A stretch of DNA of 64,000 bases, taken from positions 468,501 to 532,500 of the forward strand of contig NZ_WIQK01000001.1 of assembly GCF_015732155.1 (NCBI RefSeq), given 5' to 3'. Positions 44,390-53,183 of the stretch are shown piece by piece. Source of the DNA: Pectinatus sottacetonis (GTDB lineage Bacteria > Bacillota > Negativicutes > Selenomonadales > Selenomonadaceae). The first letter of the stretch is position 1. Each line of letters starts with the position of its first letter. A model generated the notes under the pieces. That model was not told where the DNA came from. It saw only the letters and a list, made by a program, of their open reading frames with translations, and did no database searches. A program made the translations under genes and the position numbers.

Positions 44390-45085
44390 ATGATTAACTA
44401 TTCGAAATATGTGGAAGAGCTAATTCTGAAGCAGGAAGAAAATAAAATCATAGAAGCTGGAACTTTTTACCGCGAGTCTGTAATGGATGTTCCGGCACAA
44501 ACATATTATAAAATAATTACGCGATTGGTAAAGCATGGGAAACTTGTGCATTTGACAAAGGGAGTGTATTATCGTCCCAAGCAATCTAGATTTGGTCTGG
44601 TGACAATCAGTGATAATGAAATTTCAAAACATTATGTAGCCAATAATAGCGGTATGGTAATAGGATATCAGCTGTATCATCAAAAAGGATTGACCACGCA
44701 AATTGCAAAAAAACTGGAGATATTATCCACTGCATTGAATGAAGAAAAGAAAAATATTCGTAATGTCATAATACGTAAGCTGAATATGACATTAAATTCA
44801 GAGGTCATTTCTATAATTGAAATGCTAGAAATTCTTCAAAATTACGATAAAATAGAAGAAATAAATTATCGTAGGCTGCTTGAATACATGAAGGAATTTG
44901 CTAATGAATATTCTGAGCAAGCAGTGGAGTACGTTTTAGCACATCGAAAATATAAAAAATCGACGTTGGCATTTTTGGAAAGAGTTCTAAGTAATTTTCA
45001 TGTAAAAAATAACATACGAAAATTTCTATCTCCTGTATCTAAGTATGCCATTCCAAGCATGAAGGAAATATATGGAGGAAAATAA
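44390..45085 (+). CDS. AbiEi-like antitoxin (DUF6088 type)
   Basis: A 231-residue protein with a winged-helix start (YVEELILKQEENKIIEAGTFYRESVMDVPAQTYYKIITRLVKHGKLVHLTKGVYYRPKQSRFG), a middle domain with VIGYQLYHQKGLTTQIAKKLEIL, and a helical end. It matches the DUF6088 family of AbiEi-type antitoxins. It is complete, with GGAGGTGATATAG in front. The toxin gene behind it is truncated, so the antitoxin may be kept as an orphan. Confidence 0.75.
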   Translation: MINYSKYVEELILKQEENKIIEAGTFYRESVMDVPAQTYYKIITRLVKHGKLVHLTKGVYYRPKQSRFGLVTISDNEISKHYVANNSGMVIGYQLYHQKGLTTQIAKKLEILSTALNEEKKNIRNVIIRKLNMTLNSEVISIIEMLEILQNYDKIEEINYRRLLEYMKEFANEYSEQAVEYVLAHRKYKKSTLAFLERVLSNFHVKNNIRKFLSPVSKYAIPSMKEIYGGK

Positions 45086-45542
45086 TTTATATGATGCTGT
45101 TGCAGAATTTGAATTGGAACCAATTTCTATAAATACACTAGCCATAGAGCGGACTTTTCTTGATAAGGTGATGGCTGTAAAAAGGCATGCGATTTGTGGA
45201 ACATTGGTTAATAAAGTTCGTCACATCTATGATGTAACAGCACTTTTTAAACGAGAGGATATTCAGCGCTTTTTGAGTAATGCGCCAGAGTTAAAAAGGC
45301 TGCTTGAGCTTACAAAGACTACGGACGGATTTTACCTGCAGAAGCGCAATATTGATAAAGATTATAACCCAGTTGGTAAATATGATTTTTCTTCGTGGAA
45401 GCACTGTTTTGATGATGCTATTCACCGCAGATATGAATCGTTGCATGAGGATTTACTCTATACAAATCAAAATCAGGAATTTAATCAGGCAGTTAATACG
45501 TTTGAACAGTTAGACCATATCTTTGAAGGTATCGGTGAATGA
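45072..45542 (+). pseudogene. AbiEii-like toxin lacking its catalytic N-terminus
   Basis: The frame starts at an ATG overlapping the antitoxin end by 14 bases, as for an intact operon. It then begins with EENNLYDAVAEFELEPISINTLAIERTFLDKVMAVKRHAICGTLVNKVRHIYDV, which is the middle of AbiEii-type proteins. The GG-x and D-x-D nucleotidyltransferase motifs at the front are absent, while the motif III Lys and motif IV Asp regions remain. About 100 residues are missing by an apparently clean deletion. The 156-residue product should not be toxic. Confidence 0.75.
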
Positions 45543-45668
45543 TGAGAAAGATTGTAGCATAAAGATTATAGCTCGAGACGTTATCCGTGGACATGTTGCA
45601 CCGATTAAGACAAAACGAACTGATTTTCCTGCTTCTAATGAAAAATTTCTAGTTTATTATAAAAAAGT

Positions 45669-46295
45669 CTATTCTAAATAATAACCTTTTTTATATAAAT
45701 CAAACCATTCAATTGCCTGTTTTTCATTCTCTAACATATTCATTTTGATTAATATTTCTCGTACAAATTCCAAAGCTGCGGTTCCATTGGCAGTTATTAT
45801 ATTATGATCGGTTACTGCTTGTTTCTCTTTAAAATACCCGGTCCCTTTGTATAATGGAGCTTTTTCCTGTAGATATTCAACTGTATTACCAGTGTGAACA
45901 ATACTATCTAAATAGCCGTTATCTGCTAAAAATGTAACCCCGTCGCAAATTGCTGCAACTAAGATGTCAGATGATAAACACTTGTTTATAAAGTCATTGA
46001 TCTTGTTGCTCATATCAGAATCGTATCGTCCCAGGTTGTATCCTCTTATTAAGTTTCTGTTGCCCCAGCCAATACCACCAATTAATATAAATGCAGACAG
46101 CGTGCTAAAATCGTGAAAAGAGTCTAGAGAATAATCTATATTAGTAGAGATATTACCTTGTGAAATAACCGGTGAATCGTTTAAGGAAATTGTTTGAACG
46201 CAATATCCTAATTCAGCTTTATTTAACTTAGCACTTGCATATTCCGATTCCCAATCCGCATAACCTTCTAATAAAAAAAGCAAAATTTTTTTCAT
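45669..46295 (-). CDS. DJ-1/PfpI family protein
   Basis: A 208-residue class I glutamine amidotransferase-like protein. The nucleophile elbow is VAAICDGVTFLADNG with the Cys; ILIGGIGWGNRN precedes it and DHNIITANGTAALEFVREIL follows. Members act as chaperones, deglycases or hydrolases, and the exact activity is unclear. ATG at 46295 follows GGAGGAGAGA. Its start overlaps the stop of a short upstream frame (TGATG). A close relative is encoded at 50965. Confidence 0.8.
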   Translation of the reverse strand: MKKILLFLLEGYADWESEYASAKLNKAELGYCVQTISLNDSPVISQGNISTNIDYSLDSFHDFSTLSAFILIGGIGWGNRNLIRGYNLGRYDSDMSNKINDFINKCLSSDILVAAICDGVTFLADNGYLDSIVHTGNTVEYLQEKAPLYKGTGYFKEKQAVTDHNIITANGTAALEFVREILIKMNMLENEKQAIEWFDLYKKGYYLE

Positions 46296-46462
46296 CAAAG
46301 ATCTCTCCTCCACATTGTGTAGTTATAATAAGAACTATTTATATCCGACATTTTTCTTGGAACAAGATCAGGGCTGGCGTGAATATGGGTGTCAATAGCT
46401 CCTTGAAGAAGAGCTTCAACAATATCATCCGTCACTGGTGTACGTTTGGCATTCGTTTTCAT
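46295..46462 (-). pseudogene. N-terminal fragment of a DUF6282-like amidohydrolase
   Basis: This reads MKTNAKRTPVTDDIVEALLQ, then GAIDTHIHASPDLVPRKMSDIN and a short unrelated tail to TGA at 46297-46295. HxH followed by SPD is the metal-binding start of DUF6282/amidohydrolase proteins, which are normally about 300 residues. The rest of the enzyme is missing. The stop overlaps the ATG of the PfpI gene, so the frame may still work as an upstream translated leader. Confidence 0.55.
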
Positions 46463-46638
46463 AGGATATGTTCCTCACTTTCATGATTCATTGTTTTTAT
46501 TCTCATTTTGGTACACTACCAATACTTTCCCATAACATATCAAATTCCTGGATTTTATGCATCTTGCAGGCACTAATAAACGAAATGCGTGATCCTGCGA
46601 TAGTGACCAAAATTCCTAAGCTATGAGGTTATTCCTTA

Positions 46639-47463
46639 TTAGTTCAATAATATTTTCATCTTATCTACCGTATCCGTTGCTTTTTCCGGTGTATTAATAT
46701 ATATTTTAAAATTATTTTCCGGTGTTAAAAATACCGTATGCTCAAATGATAATTTACCGACCTGCGGATGATTGATTATTTTACGTATTTCTTTTTCCGC
46801 TGCCACATCATACAATTGCCACCACTTAGCAAACGCCGTACTTTTTACTTCTAAATCACCGATAAACTTTTTAAGCCAGATGTCGTTTACAGTATCAGCA
46901 CATTCAGCGCGAAAAACAGCCAGCATTCTTTTGGCCTTTTTTTCCCAATTAGCAAAACGACTTTGATATTCTTCGTTGGTAAACATCAATTTTAATATAT
47001 TTCTTTCGACAATATCAATGTCCGCAAAATTAATAAATACAGTTTCTGCCGCCTTATTCCAAGCTATTACATTCCAATATTTATCAATCATTGTTGCCGG
47101 TGAATAATTAAGGCTGTCTAGAAAATTTTGGTACATAGTATCGGCTTTTACAACCGCTTCTAATTTTTTTTCCTGTTTTAACTGCGCTAATTCAAAAATA
47201 TACGCTGTTTCATGACTATCAAGCAATAATGCTCGGGCTACACTTGCCAATACACTATCAGATACACTTATCTGCCGCCCCTGTTCCAGCCATGTATACC
47301 ATGTAGTCCCTATTCCCGCCAGCACAGCGACTTCTTCCCGCCGCAGTCCCGGTGTGCGCCGTCGTCCGTTATCGGGCAATCCTACCTGCGATGGACGTAT
47401 TTTTTCCCGCCGTGATTTTAAAAAATTTCCTAATTCTTTATTTTTACCAATATTATTACTCAT
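46639..47463 (-). CDS. XRE regulator with MmyB-like ligand domain
   Basis: A 274-residue regulator with an N-terminal HTH_31-type domain (LGNFLKSRREKIRPSQVGLPDNGRRRTPGLRREEVAVLAGIGTTWYTWLEQGRQISVSDSVLASVARAL). A PAS-like MmyB ligand-binding domain follows (YSPATMIDKYWNVIAWNKAAETVF … KWWQLYDVAAEKEIRKIINHPQVGKLSFEHTVFL). This family often controls a divergent transporter or redox enzyme. Here an MFS gene starts 114 bases away on the other strand. Confidence 0.87.
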   Translation of the reverse strand: MSNNIGKNKELGNFLKSRREKIRPSQVGLPDNGRRRTPGLRREEVAVLAGIGTTWYTWLEQGRQISVSDSVLASVARALLLDSHETAYIFELAQLKQEKKLEAVVKADTMYQNFLDSLNYSPATMIDKYWNVIAWNKAAETVFINFADIDIVERNILKLMFTNEEYQSRFANWEKKAKRMLAVFRAECADTVNDIWLKKFIGDLEVKSTAFAKWWQLYDVAAEKEIRKIINHPQVGKLSFEHTVFLTPENNFKIYINTPEKATDTVDKMKILLN

Positions 47464-47494
47464 AACGCTCCTAAAAATATGCTGTTAGTATTTA

Positions 47495-47528
47495 TACTAT
47501 GATAATTAAACATCTTGTACTATGATAA
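47495..47528. promoter_or_regulatory. Direct repeats in the divergent XRE-MFS promoter region
   Basis: TACTATGATAA occurs at 47495-47505 and again at 47518-47528, a 23-base period or about two helical turns. The repeats lie between the divergent XRE and MFS genes and are likely regulator binding sites. Confidence 0.5.
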
Positions 47529-47577
47529 ATTTATTGTATATTTATATAAAGAAAATAGCAATAGCAAAGGAGTTTTT

Positions 47578-48762
47578 ATGAATACTACTAATTACATTTC
47601 GGTCCCAGCAACAGCCGAAAAAAACAGCCTTACTAATTTATTATTAATAATAATGTCAATTGCTGCCGGTATTTCTGCAGCCAGCCTTTATTATATGCAG
47701 CCCTTACTGGCACAAATAGCCGCCTATTACAATATCAATCCGGCTAATGCCGGTCTCATCGTAACCTTAACCCAAATAGGTTTTGCTCTAGGTATACTGT
47801 TACTGCTTCCCTTAGCTGACATTTTAGAAAAACGGCGTTTTATTGTTATAATGTCAACTTTAGCTGGCATAGCTTTATTAACTTTATATATTTCGCCTAA
47901 TCTGTATTTAATGACCGTTGCCGCTTTATTTATCGGTTTTACTTCTGTTATTCCTCAGCTTTTAATTCCACTTGGTGCCCAACTGGCCAAGCCACAAAAA
48001 CGTGGCAGCGCTATCGGCTCTATTATGAGCGGTATATTGATCGGCATACTATTATCACGTGTTTTCAGTGGCTATATCGCTCAATTCTATAATTGGAAAA
48101 CCATTTATATAATAGCTTCTTTTATCATGTTTATTCTAGCAGTAATACTGCGTTTCACTCTGCCCCGTTCACCTGCCCTTAACAAAATTAAATATTCACA
48201 ATCGTTATTATCAATATTTACTGTTATAAAAAATTATCCAGCCCTGCGACAGGCTTCTATTATTGGTGCTATGGCTTTTTTTGCCTTTAGTATTTTTTGG
48301 ACTACACTTACATTTCAATTACATGATTATTATCAACTTAATTCCAGTTATGCCGGTTTATTTGGTCTTATTGGTGTCATTGGCGCCGCCTCAGCTCCAT
48401 TTTTTGGTCGTATTGCCGATAAAAAAGGCACCCGTTTTACTGTTGGAAGCAGCATTTTAGTCATTATTATTTCCTATCTTATTTTTCTGCTGTGCGGCTA
48501 CACTTTATGGGGATTAATCATCGGCTTAATTTTACTCGATATCGGTGTTCAGTGCTGCAATGTCAGCAATCAAACCCGCATTCACCAATTAAATGAAAAT
48601 GCCCGCAGCCGTATTACGGCAGTATATATGATTACCTTTTTTGTCGGCGGTGCACTTGGTTCCTTCAGCGGTGCCTGGGCTTATCAGCATTATAGCTGGA
48701 CAGGCAGCTGCCTATTGGCATTACTTACACAAATAATTGCTCTAATTCGTTTTATTAAATAA
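47578..48762 (+). CDS. MFS transporter, 12-helix drug-efflux type
   Basis: A 394-residue inner membrane protein with about 12 transmembrane helices. The second-third helix loop holds LADILEKRRFIVIMS, the MFS motif A region, and a second copy occurs as FGRIADKKGTRFTVG. It resembles YgaY/YnfM-like exporters. Its neighbour regulator (46639) is divergent. ATG at 47578 follows AAAGGAG. Confidence 0.85.
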   Translation: MNTTNYISVPATAEKNSLTNLLLIIMSIAAGISAASLYYMQPLLAQIAAYYNINPANAGLIVTLTQIGFALGILLLLPLADILEKRRFIVIMSTLAGIALLTLYISPNLYLMTVAALFIGFTSVIPQLLIPLGAQLAKPQKRGSAIGSIMSGILIGILLSRVFSGYIAQFYNWKTIYIIASFIMFILAVILRFTLPRSPALNKIKYSQSLLSIFTVIKNYPALRQASIIGAMAFFAFSIFWTTLTFQLHDYYQLNSSYAGLFGLIGVIGAASAPFFGRIADKKGTRFTVGSSILVIIISYLIFLLCGYTLWGLIIGLILLDIGVQCCNVSNQTRIHQLNENARSRITAVYMITFFVGGALGSFSGAWAYQHYSWTGSCLLALLTQIIALIRFIK

Positions 48763-48864
48763 AAAGCATCTACTATTAAAGTAGACGCTGATAATTCATT
48801 ATGATATACTAATTTTCACGGATAGTTGATGTTTCGGTTCTTCCTCTATGGAGGAGGTGGTGCT

Positions 48865-48948
48865 GTGAATACATTTCAAGTCTTATCTCTAATGATAAGT
48901 TTTGGTATTCTTATAGTTGCCATTATTTCATATACTAAAATGAAATAG
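48865..48948 (+). CDS. Tiny holin-like toxin (type I toxin-antitoxin)
   Basis: GTG at 48865 behind GGAGGAGGTGGTGCT encodes 27 residues: NTFQVLSLMISFGILIVAII then SYTKMK. This matches the pattern of the 'putative holin-like toxin' family (…FQ(A/V)LSLMIxFG…), relatives of TxpA and BrnT-type type I toxins. The Shine-Dalgarno sequence lies in a small hairpin (CCTC-TAT-GGAGG). A convergent hairpin follows. An antisense RNA antitoxin from the other strand would be expected. Confidence 0.65.
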   Translation: MNTFQVLSLMISFGILIVAIISYTKMK

Positions 48949-48964
48949 ACCGACTCACATATGT

Positions 48965-49013
48965 AAGCCGGCTTTCTTCCAAACATATTCATTATATGAG
49001 GAAAGCCGAGCTT
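48965..49013. terminator. Bidirectional hairpin behind the small toxin gene
   Basis: AAGCCGGCTTTCTTCC (48965-48980) pairs imperfectly with ATGAGGAAAGCCGAGCTT (48996-49013). In type I systems such a hairpin ends both the toxin mRNA and the antisense RNA; here this is inferred from position. Confidence 0.5.
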
Positions 49014-49080
49014 GCAGGCATCAACTATCCTTTTATTATTTTTTATACTATCATAATTTATTTAATAATGCAATGGGGAG

Positions 49081-49311
49081 TGTAAAATAGTTTGTGTAAA
49101 AAGAACTTTACCTTAATCTACTCAATCCTTCATAATAGGGTAAATATCATTTAATGAAGGTATCCACCATGACTAAAAAAACTCCCGGTGAACAGATATT
49201 AGCAAATTCTCTCAAACTATGATTTACAAACTGCTGAAGATGTTCAAGGTGCATTAAAACAAATCTTTGGCTCCATCTTTGAATCGATGTTAAAAGGTGA
49301 AATGGAATAAT
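49081..49311 (+). mobile_element. IS256-family remnant
   Basis: GTGTAAAATAGTTTGTGTAAA at the start resembles IS256 ends. ATG at 49169 begins MTKKTPGEQILAN; then, after a small frame disruption, NYDLQTAEDVQGALKQIFGSIFESMLKGEME follows. This is the N-terminus of IS256-type (mutator) transposases. The catalytic domain is missing. Confidence 0.7.
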
Positions 49312-49331
49312 TTTATGTGAGGTGAGCATCT

Positions 49332-50282
49332 TTGAAAACAGGTCGATTAGCCAGCATACTTTATGTACTTGCAAATACTGATAAAACTACAGTCAGGGAA
49401 CTTGCTGACCGTTTCGAAACATCAAAAAGAACAATTCAAAGAGATTTAGCTGCCTTAAGTTGCGCTGGAATCAAAATTGAATCTATTTCTGGCCATGATG
49501 GTGGCATACATATTTTAGAAAAACATAAATTTAACAAGAATATCCTTTCAACTGGCGAAATTAAACAAATATTTACAGGACTAAATGCTCTTAAAAGTAT
49601 TGACAGTGATACTTCTATAACAAATTTAATTGCAAAGCTTATTCCTGAAAAAGAAGGAACTGCTTTTTCTAAAAGTGAGTATGCCATCGATTTTTCAGCA
49701 TGGTACCCGAATGATATCACTGCTAAAAAAATGTCTGACCTGCATCAGGCCATTACTGACCAGCATTGCATTCGTTTAGAATACATATCTACAGATTCCC
49801 GAATAGAGAGGATAATAGAACCGTACAAATTAGTTTTTAAACAGTCAAACTGGTATCTGTATGCTTTTTGCCGGAAGCGAAAAGATTTCCGGCTATTTAA
49901 AATCAGCCGGATTGCCTCATATAAGGTGCTGGAGGAAACATTTCAAGTTCAGCCTATTGAAAAAATTAAAATGCTGCAAAATAATGAAGCAGACATTTTC
50001 AATTCCAAGGATAAAACTAAACTTTTTGAAGTTGTCCTTGAATATAATAAAGCAGATGAATTTTATTTGACAAATAAAATCGATGCTTGTTTCTTGAAAC
50101 GTTCGATTAAAAAACGTGATACCAAAGGACAAATCTGTTTTAATGTTTATAATTTAAACTGGGCAGCAGATTTTGTATTTAGTATCCTGGACAAAGTTAA
50201 GATTATTTCTCCTGTAGAGTTGAAAGCAGAAATTGAGCAGAAATTAAATAAAATATATTCTTTTTATAAAGGTGACATATAG
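49332..50282 (+). CDS. WYL-domain transcriptional regulator (YafY-like)
   Basis: A 316-residue protein with an N-terminal HTH_11 domain (RLASILYVLANTDKTTVRELADRFETSKRTIQRDLAALSCAGIKIESI). It also has a WYL domain (CIRLEYISTDSRIERIIEPYKLVFKQSNWYLYAFCRKRKDFRLFKISRI) that senses a ligand. TTG at 49332 lies behind GAGGTGAGC. It is probably the regulator of the PfpI and GyrI-like genes that follow on the same strand. Confidence 0.85.
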   Translation: MKTGRLASILYVLANTDKTTVRELADRFETSKRTIQRDLAALSCAGIKIESISGHDGGIHILEKHKFNKNILSTGEIKQIFTGLNALKSIDSDTSITNLIAKLIPEKEGTAFSKSEYAIDFSAWYPNDITAKKMSDLHQAITDQHCIRLEYISTDSRIERIIEPYKLVFKQSNWYLYAFCRKRKDFRLFKISRIASYKVLEETFQVQPIEKIKMLQNNEADIFNSKDKTKLFEVVLEYNKADEFYLTNKIDACFLKRSIKKRDTKGQICFNVYNLNWAADFVFSILDKVKIISPVELKAEIEQKLNKIYSFYKGDI

Positions 50283-50348
50283 TTGTCACCTTTATTGCTG
50301 TATAATAAGCAGAAAAGGTTTTTTGATTTCTCCTAAGAAGGTAATAAA

Positions 50349-50908
50349 ATGGATATTGATTTTCACTTTTTGGCCATGTATATTCTATCACGTTGGGCAG
50401 GATTTGATGAATATTCAACTATTATTCTCTCAATGGAGGACAAGTAACAAGTGCTCAAGGACTAGAAGTCAATACATCACCAATAGCGCAGGCTAATCCG
50501 TCCGGTGTTTTGGTTATCCCTGGTAAAATGGGGACCAGAAAATTGATTTCAGATACTATATTTTTAAAAGCTTTATATGCTATGGCGTCAACAGCCACAT
50601 ATTGTTTATCTATTTGTACCGGGTCAGCAGTACTTGCTAAAGCAGGCGTATTAGACGGTAAAAAAGCAACATTTAATAAAAAAGCTTTTAATTGGGTCAT
50701 GACAAGTTCAGATAAAGTATTATGGTAAAAATCTGCCAGATGGGTAGTAGATGGTAAATTTTATACAGCATCAGGAGTTTCTGCCGGCATTGATATGGCA
50801 TTAGGATTCATTAAGGATATTTATGGAACATACATTGCGCGTCAGTATGCTGATGATATTGAATATATCTGGCCTGAGGATAAAGGACAGGATCCATTTG
50901 ATGTCTAA
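50349..50908 (+). pseudogene. DJ-1/PfpI family gene, decayed
   Basis: Fragments of one protein are spread over several frames. GQVTSAQGLEVNTSPIAQANPSGVLVIPGKMGTRK is followed by CLSICTGSAVLAKAGVLDGKKATFNKKAFNWVM, with the nucleophile Cys context. A stop (W-TAA-K) near 50726 is followed by SARWVVDGKFYTASGVSAGIDMALGFIKDIYG, ending at 50906-50908. The N-terminal start is also shifted. It belongs to the isonitrile hydratase/AraC-ligand-like PfpI branch, different from the neighbour at 50965. Confidence 0.75.
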
Positions 50909-50964
50909 AGATTTAATCTCTGAAAGCATACATATAATAAAATAAAAGGATGGTTAGAAAATTT

Positions 50965-51576
50965 ATGAAAAAACTTCTTCTAGTAGTTATATTGCCAGAA
51001 TTTGCTGATTGGGAGGCAGCCTTTTTAACTTCAACAATAAAAAGCATCGATCCTGATTATCAAGTCAAATATGTAAGTAGTGAAAAAGGGATATGTACTT
51101 CTATCGGAGGATTACAGGTCAATGTCGACTGTACAGTACAGGATGCTCCAGAAGAATTCTCCGGATTAGTGTTGGTTGGCGGCCTTTCTTGGAGAACAAA
51201 AGGAGCAGAAAAGGTAATGACATTAGTCAATACAGCTTTAGCAAAAAAAATCCCTATAGGTGCAATTTGCGATGCCACAGTATTTTTAGGAGCTAACGGG
51301 GTTTTAAACAATGTAAAACATACCAGCAATGCTTTAACTGAATTAAAATCGTATGCTAAAGATAAGTATACCAATGAAGAAAATTATATAAATGAGCAGG
51401 CTGTAGTCGATGGTAATATAGTCACCGCCAATGGAGCAGCAACATTAGAATTTACAAAATTGATGTTATCCATATTAGGTATTATACAGGGGAAACAGCT
51501 TGATGATTACTACTATTTTATGAAAAATGGGCTATATAAATCCATTCAGCAGGGAATAGACATACCATTTAGATGA
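50965..51576 (+). CDS. DJ-1/PfpI family protein (second)
   Basis: A 203-residue protein related to the one at 45669: MKKLLLVVILPEFADWEAAFLTS, GLVLVGGLSW, nucleophile IGAICDATVFLGANG, and DGNIVTANGAATLEFTKLML. A putative glutamine amidotransferase-like hydrolase or chaperone; substrate unknown. An ATG at 50950 would add five residues, but its ribosome binding site is too close. It lies between the decayed PfpI gene and the GyrI-like gene, and all probably belong to the WYL regulator's operon. Confidence 0.8.
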   Translation: MKKLLLVVILPEFADWEAAFLTSTIKSIDPDYQVKYVSSEKGICTSIGGLQVNVDCTVQDAPEEFSGLVLVGGLSWRTKGAEKVMTLVNTALAKKIPIGAICDATVFLGANGVLNNVKHTSNALTELKSYAKDKYTNEENYINEQAVVDGNIVTANGAATLEFTKLMLSILGIIQGKQLDDYYYFMKNGLYKSIQQGIDIPFR

Positions 51577-51626
51577 TGGACAATATATACTACCCAAATA
51601 GAGTGTAATAAAAACGGAAGGGAAAT

Positions 51627-52262
51627 ATGATTTTTGATTTTAAAAAGCAATACAAAGAACTTTATATGCCAAAAAAGAAACCGGAAATTATAACTATTCC
51701 AGCAATGAATTATATTGCTGTGCGTGGTAAGGGTAATCCAAATGAAAAAGATGGTATATATCAACAGGCGATCAGTGTATTATATGCAGTATCCTATACA
51801 TTAAAAATGAGCTATAAAGGAGAATACAAGATTGATGGATTTTTTGAATATGTAGTACCACCGCTTGAAGGTTTTTGGTGGCAGAATAATGTTGAAGGTG
51901 TTGACTATAGCAATAAGGATAATTTTCATTGGATCTCCGTTATCAGACTGCCGGATTTTGTAAAAGAAGTCGATTTTAACTGGGCAGTTGAAACAGCAGC
52001 GAAGAAAAAGAAGATAGATTGTTCTTCTGCTGAATTTATTACAATTAACGAAGGTTTGTGTGTGCAAATGATGCATATTGGTCCATTTGATGACGAACTG
52101 GCTACTGTTGCAATCATAGATGAATATATTAAGAACAACGGATTTAAAAATGATATTACGGATGAGCGATTACATCATGAAATATATCTTTCTGATCCCA
52201 GAAAGACCATATCTGCTAAAATGAAAACGGTTATTCGTCATCCGATTAGAAAAATAAAGTGA
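51627..52262 (+). CDS. GyrI-like small-molecule binding protein
   Basis: A 211-residue stand-alone GyrI-like domain: YMPKKKPEIITIPAMNYIAVRGKGNPNEKDGIYQQAISVLYAVSYTLK, GFWWQNNVEGVDY, CVQMMHIGPFDDE and LHHEIYLSDPRKT. Such proteins bind or hydrolyse hydrophobic small molecules and often accompany transcription factors. It follows the PfpI gene by 50 bases with GGAAGGG as ribosome binding site. The 250 bases behind it contain decayed sequence only. Confidence 0.82.
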   Translation: MIFDFKKQYKELYMPKKKPEIITIPAMNYIAVRGKGNPNEKDGIYQQAISVLYAVSYTLKMSYKGEYKIDGFFEYVVPPLEGFWWQNNVEGVDYSNKDNFHWISVIRLPDFVKEVDFNWAVETAAKKKKIDCSSAEFITINEGLCVQMMHIGPFDDELATVAIIDEYIKNNGFKNDITDERLHHEIYLSDPRKTISAKMKTVIRHPIRKIK

Positions 52263-52515
52263 TGGATATAAAATAAAACGCTGTTATTTATGGGGGAAAA
52301 TCAAATAAAGTTTATTTATCTATAGTCAAGACAGCAATAAGGAAGACGCTGAAATTCTTGCGAAATAGTGTCGTTAAGATTATTTCCGGCTTTAAGGTCT
52401 GAAGCAAAGAGAATAAGGTTTAGTATTAGAATAAAAATAGTACAAGCCAAAATGAGAAAATCCTATACATGAAACCATGATACAATAGAAGTATCAGTAA
52501 TAGGAGAAATTTATT

Positions 52516-52812
52516 ATGGCAAAACATTTTAAGCTGGATGCCGTTCACTACTATCATGATCATCGAGATCTGGGGTTGGTCGGTTGTGCTAAAAATCTCA
52601 ACATAAGCCAGCAAACATTGAGACCAACCATTGGTTATTCATTCAGACCGCGGCAGTGCTTACGTATCACAGGAGTACATACGTGCTACGAAAAACATGC
52701 AGCGCAGTTACTCAAAAAAAGCTTTTCCGTGGGATATAATGCCTGTATCGAGTCCTTTCATTCGCTGATTAAACGGGAATGGCTAAATCGATTCCGTATC
52801 CGTGTTAAGTGA
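52516..52812 (+). pseudogene. IS3-type remnant: orfA start fused to orfB end
   Basis: MAKHFKLDAVHYYHDHRDLGLVGCAKNLNISQQTL is the helix-turn-helix start of an IS3 OrfA. After about 35 codons it passes into a piece resembling OrfB (GYNACIESFHSLIKREWLNRF, the region of the catalytic Glu). About 1 kb is missing between them. The surrounding 52263-52515 and 52813-53050 hold no gene. Confidence 0.7.
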
Positions 52813-53054
52813 TATAATAGCATAAATGAAATAATATTTTCCAAGGGGTATTTCTTTATTATATATCCCCAGAAATTAGAAACTAGATTTATACAATTAA
52901 TACTATCTGTGTTTTACTTTTAGATAAAAATGCATAAAACATAGAGAATAGGGAGAAAATATCCATGACACACAAAAACAAAAAAATTATCTACTCATAA
53001 TATTGAAATAAATACTATCAGTCTTATATAATATACATAAGGGAGATGATTAAT

Positions 53055-53111
53055 ATGATTCTTTGTATTGCAAAAGCTTCATACAAAGCTGGTACAGCGA
53101 CGATTGTATGA
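53055..53111 (+). CDS. Short leader peptide upstream of the cat-like gene
   Basis: ATG at 53055 behind AAGGGAGATGAT encodes 18 residues, MILCIAKASYKAGTATIV. Its coding region contains an inverted repeat (CTTCATACAA at 53077-53086, TTGTATGAAG at 53104-53113), the right arm covering the stop codon. A second possible pairing (CTTTGC with GCAAAG) lies just before the cat ribosome binding site. Inducible cat genes of Gram-positive bacteria use ribosome stalling on such leaders; whether this one does is inferred. Confidence 0.4.
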   Translation: MILCIAKASYKAGTATIV

Positions 53112-53183
53112 AGTAAAAAAGTTGCTGGCTGCCGGCTTTGCATCATAATTTAATAAAAAATTAAGGCAAAGAAGGCAAAATAC

